Source of the DNA: Candidatus Gastranaerophilales bacterium
Lineage (GTDB): Bacteria > Cyanobacteriota > Vampirovibrionia > Gastranaerophilales > Gastranaerophilaceae
NCBI GenBank assembly: GCA_947624685.1
Contig: CANQLJ010000013.1
Coordinates: 1 to 42,828 of the forward strand
Length of the DNA stretch: 42,828 nt
Direction: 5' to 3'
A program made the translations under genes and the position numbers. The notes under the pieces are model-generated. The model saw only the letters and a program-made list of their open reading frames with translations. It made no database searches and had not been told where the DNA came from. Shown piece after piece: positions 42,775-42,828 of the stretch (within the stretch, counting starts at the first letter, position 1; each line of letters opens with the position of its first letter).

Positions 42775-42828
42775 CCGAGACGAGCGAGGTCTAGAGCGCT
42801 TGTGCGCTCTAGACCTCGCTCGTCTCGG
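42775..42828. repeat. Perfect 25-bp palindrome at the end of the window
   Basis: Positions 42775-42799 and 42804-42828 are exact reverse complements around a TTGT loop. A competing 8-bp pair (GAGCGCAC 42767-42774 with GTGCGCTC 42802-42809) shares the right arm. The right arm ends precisely at the last base. It may be the first hairpin of another array like 404-1187, or an assembly end artefact. Confidence 0.8.

Overview
The window is an AT-rich bacterial segment of about 43 kb with 36 recognisable protein-coding genes on both strands. I see no rRNA, tRNA, CRISPR array, transposase or integrase. The standard genetic code fits (TGA is used as a stop). The best guess for the source is an uncultured gut-type anaerobe of the Gastranaerophilales/Vampirovibrionia (Melainabacteria) group. 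The reasons are AMIN-type cell-envelope proteins and a GHL10-type glycoside hydrolase without photosynthesis genes, an anaerobic ribonucleotide reductase activase, and lineage-restricted-looking membrane proteins, one opening with a short 'NNPGFKG' motif. This assignment is inference; no marker RNA is present. Both ends carry intergenic palindromic repeats and the last base closes a perfect palindrome, so the window may be a whole contig.

Layout. 1-1190: no gene; intergenic palindromic repeats followed by a dense array of perfect hairpins ending at the groEL stop codon. 1191-5744 (minus): groES-groL, a small unknown gene, and an aroQ-thiL-ispD cluster with overlapping genes. 5892-7597 (minus): an orphan pair of sugar ABC permeases. 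7693-10488 (plus): an AMIN/amidase_3 peptidoglycan amidase coupled to murI, followed by a promoter-terminator unit that looks like a small RNA. 10782-13461 (plus): a PurH C-terminal-domain paralogue with a degraded active site, an Fsr-like MFS transporter and ribH. 13593-22860 (plus): an envelope-flavoured run (AMIN-like membrane protein, coiled-coil protein, RseP protease, GHL10 hydrolase, 1008-residue coiled-coil protein). 22921-24462 (minus): nrdG and an unknown membrane protein. 24643-27303 (plus): a homocitrate-synthase-like enzyme and miaB. 27371-28871 (minus): a small helical protein and a secreted TPR-NHL protein. 28940-33027: tsaD, two unknown membrane proteins on the opposite strand, and leuA. 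33066-37199: metG, a divergent FkbM methyltransferase with an 11-G tract near its start, a structured intergenic region, and rpsF-ssb. 37285-42442 (minus): a TPR protein-trpS-PepT-like operon and a membrane-anchored HEMGH metallopeptidase. 42443-42828: palindromic repeats to the end.

Most genes are housekeeping (protein folding, isoprenoid, thiamine, shikimate and riboflavin synthesis, leucine synthesis, tRNA modification and charging, cell wall). The most distinctive items are the poly-G contingency tract in the FkbM gene, the hairpin array with covarying copies downstream of groL, the candidate structured RNA at 10537-10695, the apparently inactive AICAR-transformylase paralogue, and the HEMGH metallopeptidase.
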